15,118 bases of DNA from Candidatus Colwelliibacteriota bacterium (GTDB taxonomy: Bacteria > Patescibacteriota > Minisyncoccia > UBA6257 > Colwellbacteraceae). The notes below the pieces were generated by a model. The model made no database searches. It was not told the origin of the DNA and saw nothing but the letters and a program-made list of their open reading frames with translations. This document shows, piece by piece, positions 12,978 through 15,118 of the stretch; position 1 is the stretch's first letter, and each line of letters opens with the position of its first letter. The stretch is from NCBI GenBank assembly GCA_027310265.1, contig DAIDBC010000025.1, forward strand, positions 1 to 15,118, in the 5' to 3' direction. Made by a program: the position numbers and the translations under genes.

Positions 12978-13006
12978 TTGACCGCGAGCATTAAAGTTGG
13001 TATAGT
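12978..13006 (+). promoter_or_regulatory. Promoter for rpsO-NYN-pnp
   Basis: TTGACC (12978-12983), a 17-nt spacer and TATAGT (13001-13006): a near-consensus promoter. The rpsO ATG lies at 13015, 8 nt after the -10 box, so transcription should begin at or within a few bases of the start codon. Confidence 0.7.
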
Positions 13007-13014
13007 TGGCTTAA

Positions 13015-13281
13015 ATGTTGACTATCCGTAAGAAACAGAACGTAATTTCGGAGCACCGGGTGCATGAGGCCGATACCGGCTCTGCCGCCGTGCAGATCGC
13101 GCTTTTGAGCCGCGGGATTGATGAGCTTACTACCCATCTGAAGCGTCACCCGCAGGACAATCATTCCCGGCGCGGACTTTTAGGGATGGTCTCCAAACGG
13201 CGCAAGCTGCTGAAATATCTTGAGGACAATAACCCCCGCAACTATAACGCGATCGTGAAGAAACTGGGGCTGAAAAAATAA
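13015..13281 (+). CDS. rpsO: 30S ribosomal protein S15
   Basis: 88-aa primary 16S rRNA-binding protein of the small-subunit platform. It aligns end to end with the family (E. coli S15 is 89 aa). The landmarks are HEADTGSAAVQIALLS (17-32), the LTTHLKRHPQDNHSRRGLL signature (38-56) and the MVSKRRKLLKYL helix (58-69). It starts 8 nt after a strong -10 box with no Shine-Dalgarno. In E. coli rpsO-pnp is a conserved pair, and S15 represses its own translation through a leader pseudoknot. A leaderless mRNA here would have no room for such a leader. The stop codon shares its last base with the ATG of the next gene (TAATG), suggesting coupled translation. Confidence 0.97.
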   Translation: MLTIRKKQNVISEHRVHEADTGSAAVQIALLSRGIDELTTHLKRHPQDNHSRRGLLGMVSKRRKLLKYLEDNNPRNYNAIVKKLGLKK

Positions 13282-13808
13282 TGGCGCCGACTCCCCAGAA
13301 AGACCAGCGTCTCGGGGTTTTCATTGATATCCAAAACCTCTATCACTCGGCCAAAAACCTTTACGGCGGCCGGGTTAATTATTCGGAACTGATGCGCCAG
13401 CTGGTAGACGGGCGCAGGCTGGTCCGTGCGATTGCCTATGTGGTGAAGAGCGACCCCTCGACCGGCGAGGAAACTTTTTTCGAAGCGCTAGAAAAAGCCG
13501 GTATTGAGTTGCGTTCCAAGGACATCCAGGTTTTCCCCGGTGGGGCGAAGAAAGCCGACTGGGACGTTGGGATGGCGGTGGACGCTATCCGTATGTCGGA
13601 TATGGTGGACGCGATTGTGCTTGTAACCGGGGACGGCGATTTTGTCCCGCTGGTGGAATATTTGAAGTGGGGTCTGGGTCGGAGCGTAGAAGTTGCCGCA
13701 TTCGGCCGCACGACCTCATCGCGCCTGCGCGAAGCGGCGGACGCCTTCCACGATTTAGAGACGATGCCGCGGGTAATTTTTAAGGCGATAAGACGCACGA
13801 GAAAATAG
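13281..13808 (+). CDS. NYN-domain (LabA/DUF88-like) putative ribonuclease
   Basis: 175-aa protein of the NYN branch of the PIN-like nuclease fold. Acidic and polar residues sit where the family places its metal-binding centre: FIDIQNL (14-20, D16 and N19), KADWDVGMAVD (91-101, D93, D95, D101) and TGDGDFVPLVEYL (116-128, D118, D120). The C-terminal part has GRSVEVAAFG and a helix with LREAADAFHDL, as in LabA-like proteins. The tail is basic (KAIRRTRK). It lies between rpsO, which it overlaps by one base, and pnp (12 nt apart), so it is co-transcribed with a 3'-5' exoribonuclease. A role in RNA cleavage feeding PNPase is a reasonable inference. The substrate is unknown. Confidence 0.88.
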   Translation: MAPTPQKDQRLGVFIDIQNLYHSAKNLYGGRVNYSELMRQLVDGRRLVRAIAYVVKSDPSTGEETFFEALEKAGIELRSKDIQVFPGGAKKADWDVGMAVDAIRMSDMVDAIVLVTGDGDFVPLVEYLKWGLGRSVEVAAFGRTTSSRLREAADAFHDLETMPRVIFKAIRRTRK

Positions 13809-13820
13809 AAATACAAAGAA

Positions 13821-15118
13821 ATGGATTTAAACAGAAAAAAGTTCTCGATTGATTTGGCTGGGCGGCCGCTCGCCCTCGAGGTTTCCAGATTGGGCGAACA
13901 GGCCAACGCCGCGGTTATGGGCACTTACGGCGATACGACCGTGCTCGTCACCGTCGTTATAGGCAAAGAAGATCGCGAGATAGACTATCTGCCGCTTACC
14001 GTCGACTATGAAGAACGTTTTTACGCCGCCGGTAAAGTTCTTGGTAGCCGTTTTGTGCGCCGCGAGGGCAGGCCATCCGAAGAAGCAATTTTATCCGGCC
14101 GGTTGGTAGATCGGGCAATCCGTCCGCTTTTTGACCAGCGTATCCGCCGCGACATTCAGGTGGTGGTTACAGTCGTGTCCTACGACGAGGAAAACGATCC
14201 TGATTTAGTTGCGCTTACGACCGCCTCCGCTGCGCTCGCGATTTCTGATGTGCCTTGGAATGGCCCGGTTTCCGGTCTCAAGGTAAGTAAGATAAACGGC
14301 GAGCTGGTAGTGAACCCTATAAACAGCAGCCTCAAGGACGGTGCCGCGAAATTTGAAACTTTTGTGGCTGGAGTGGGCGGCGACGTCATAAATATGATCG
14401 AACTTGCCGGCGACGACGCCTCCGAGGATGAGGTTATGCAAGCTTTCGAGAAGGCAACTGGAGAAATAGAGCGCCTGAATGAATTTCAGAGGAAGATAAC
14501 AAAAGAAGTCGGCCGTAGAAAAATAGAGGTGGCGTTGTGGGAGCCGTCTGCGGAGCTCAAATCCGCCGTGCTTGAGTTTTTGAGTGATCGACTTGAGGCC
14601 GCCGTGTACGAACGGGGTAAAGTTGAGCGTGAAAAGAAAGTCGGCGAGTTAGCTTCGGCGTTGAAAACGCACCTGGCCGAGAAAGAATATTCCGCACGCG
14701 ACATCGAGATTGCCGCTTATATTCTAGAAGAGGAAATAGATGCCTTGGTGCACCGCAAGATTTTATCGGGCGGTGAACGGCCGGATGGGCGCCGTTTGGA
14801 TGAGGTGCGCGAACTCTATGCCGAGTTGGGATTGCTCCGCCGAGCCCACGGCTCGTCGTTGTTCATTCGCGGCAACACTCAAGCGCTCGCGTCGGTCACC
14901 ATCGCTCCTCCGGGAGCGGAACAGTTGGTAGAAACAATGGAACAGACCGGGAAGAGGCGTTTTATGCTGCACTATAATTTCCCACCTTTCTCGGTCGGCG
15001 AAACCGGGCGTTTAGGAGGCCCGGGCCGTCGCGAAATTGGCCACGGTGCGCTCGCCGAAAAAGCCGTCCGGCCGCTTATCCCAAACAAAGAAAATTTTCC
15101 TTACACCATCCGTGTTGT
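13821..15118 (+). CDS. pnp: Polynucleotide phosphorylase (partial, runs off window)
   Basis: Phosphorolytic 3'-5' exoribonuclease that acts as a trimer in RNA decay. The frame is open from ATG 13821 to the window edge (432 codons), with no stop or frameshift. The first RNase PH domain (about 10-142) carries GDTTVLVTV and the RNA-binding loop SRFVRREGRPSE (76-87). An all-helical domain follows (about 240-305). The second RNase PH domain starts at ERPDGRRLDEVR (319-330) and includes LHYNFPPFSVGETG (383-396) and GRREIGHGALAEKA (402-415). The C-terminal rest of this domain and the expected KH and S1 domains lie outside the window. It follows the NYN gene after 12 nt without a clear Shine-Dalgarno, so it is probably translated from the shared rpsO transcript. 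Confidence 0.97.
   Translation, partial: MDLNRKKFSIDLAGRPLALEVSRLGEQANAAVMGTYGDTTVLVTVVIGKEDREIDYLPLTVDYEERFYAAGKVLGSRFVRREGRPSEEAILSGRLVDRAIRPLFDQRIRRDIQVVVTVVSYDEENDPDLVALTTASAALAISDVPWNGPVSGLKVSKINGELVVNPINSSLKDGAAKFETFVAGVGGDVINMIELAGDDASEDEVMQAFEKATGEIERLNEFQRKITKEVGRRKIEVALWEPSAELKSAVLEFLSDRLEAAVYERGKVEREKKVGELASALKTHLAEKEYSARDIEIAAYILEEEIDALVHRKILSGGERPDGRRLDEVRELYAELGLLRRAHGSSLFIRGNTQALASVTIAPPGAEQLVETMEQTGKRRFMLHYNFPPFSVGETGRLGGPGRREIGHGALAEKAVRPLIPNKENFPYTIRV

Noticed and set aside
12935..12991. Longer Xer start at 12991
   Set aside because: The extra 19 residues do not match the Xer N-terminus, and the start falls within the rpsO promoter. It is not excluded, but it is less likely than 12934.

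Overview
The window looks like a chromosomal segment of a small-genome bacterium of the Candidate Phyla Radiation (Patescibacteria, Parcubacteria-like). This is an inference. It rests on the UppS motif RTGGEPHWSAGFMMW, the set of two-helix T4SS-pilin-type proteins behind an anchored solute-binding protein, a metal-ligand-free beta-lactamase-fold protein, and dense packing. I searched no database. Genes end normally at TGA (for example at 8029-8031), so the standard bacterial code applies, not the UGA=Gly code of some CPR lineages.

Layout. 1-448: end of an unidentified upstream gene, then a Vsr-like endonuclease. 594-3656 (minus strand): rpsA, ftsH and a tRNA-Ile with anticodon UAU, read leftwards. 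3678-3724: back-to-back promoters. 3734-6723 (plus): a degenerate MBL-fold protein overlapping gyrA. 6745-9137 (plus): a membrane-anchored solute-binding protein followed by three small VirB2/TrbC-like two-helix proteins, closed by a strong hairpin terminator. 9188-10446 (minus): an SPFH/band-7 membrane protein and a small anchored protein of unknown function. 10447-10629: a regulatory region with inverted repeats and a good promoter. 10630-11410 (plus): tRNA-Leu(UAG) fused almost directly to an isoprenyl transferase gene (uppS) broken by a one-base frameshift. 11412-12934 (minus): a divergent DedA/VTT membrane protein and a Xer recombinase. 13015 to the end (plus): rpsO, a NYN-domain putative RNase, and pnp, which runs off the window.

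Functionally this is mostly housekeeping: translation (S1, S15, two tRNAs), RNA turnover (PNPase, NYN protein), DNA topology and chromosome resolution (GyrA, Xer), membrane protein quality control (FtsH, SPFH) and envelope lipid carrier synthesis (UppS). The accessory part is the solute-binding/pilin-like block.

The most interesting signals are: (1) recurrent promoters whose -10 box ends 8-9 nt before the ATG, with no Shine-Dalgarno, implying leaderless mRNAs; (2) a tRNA-Leu whose encoded CCA lies 2 nt before the uppS ATG; (3) a tRNA-Ile(UAU), rare in bacteria; (4) the solute-binding plus triple pilin-like block, two members of which carry a matched cysteine pair; and (5) a NYN RNase placed inside the rpsO-pnp operon.
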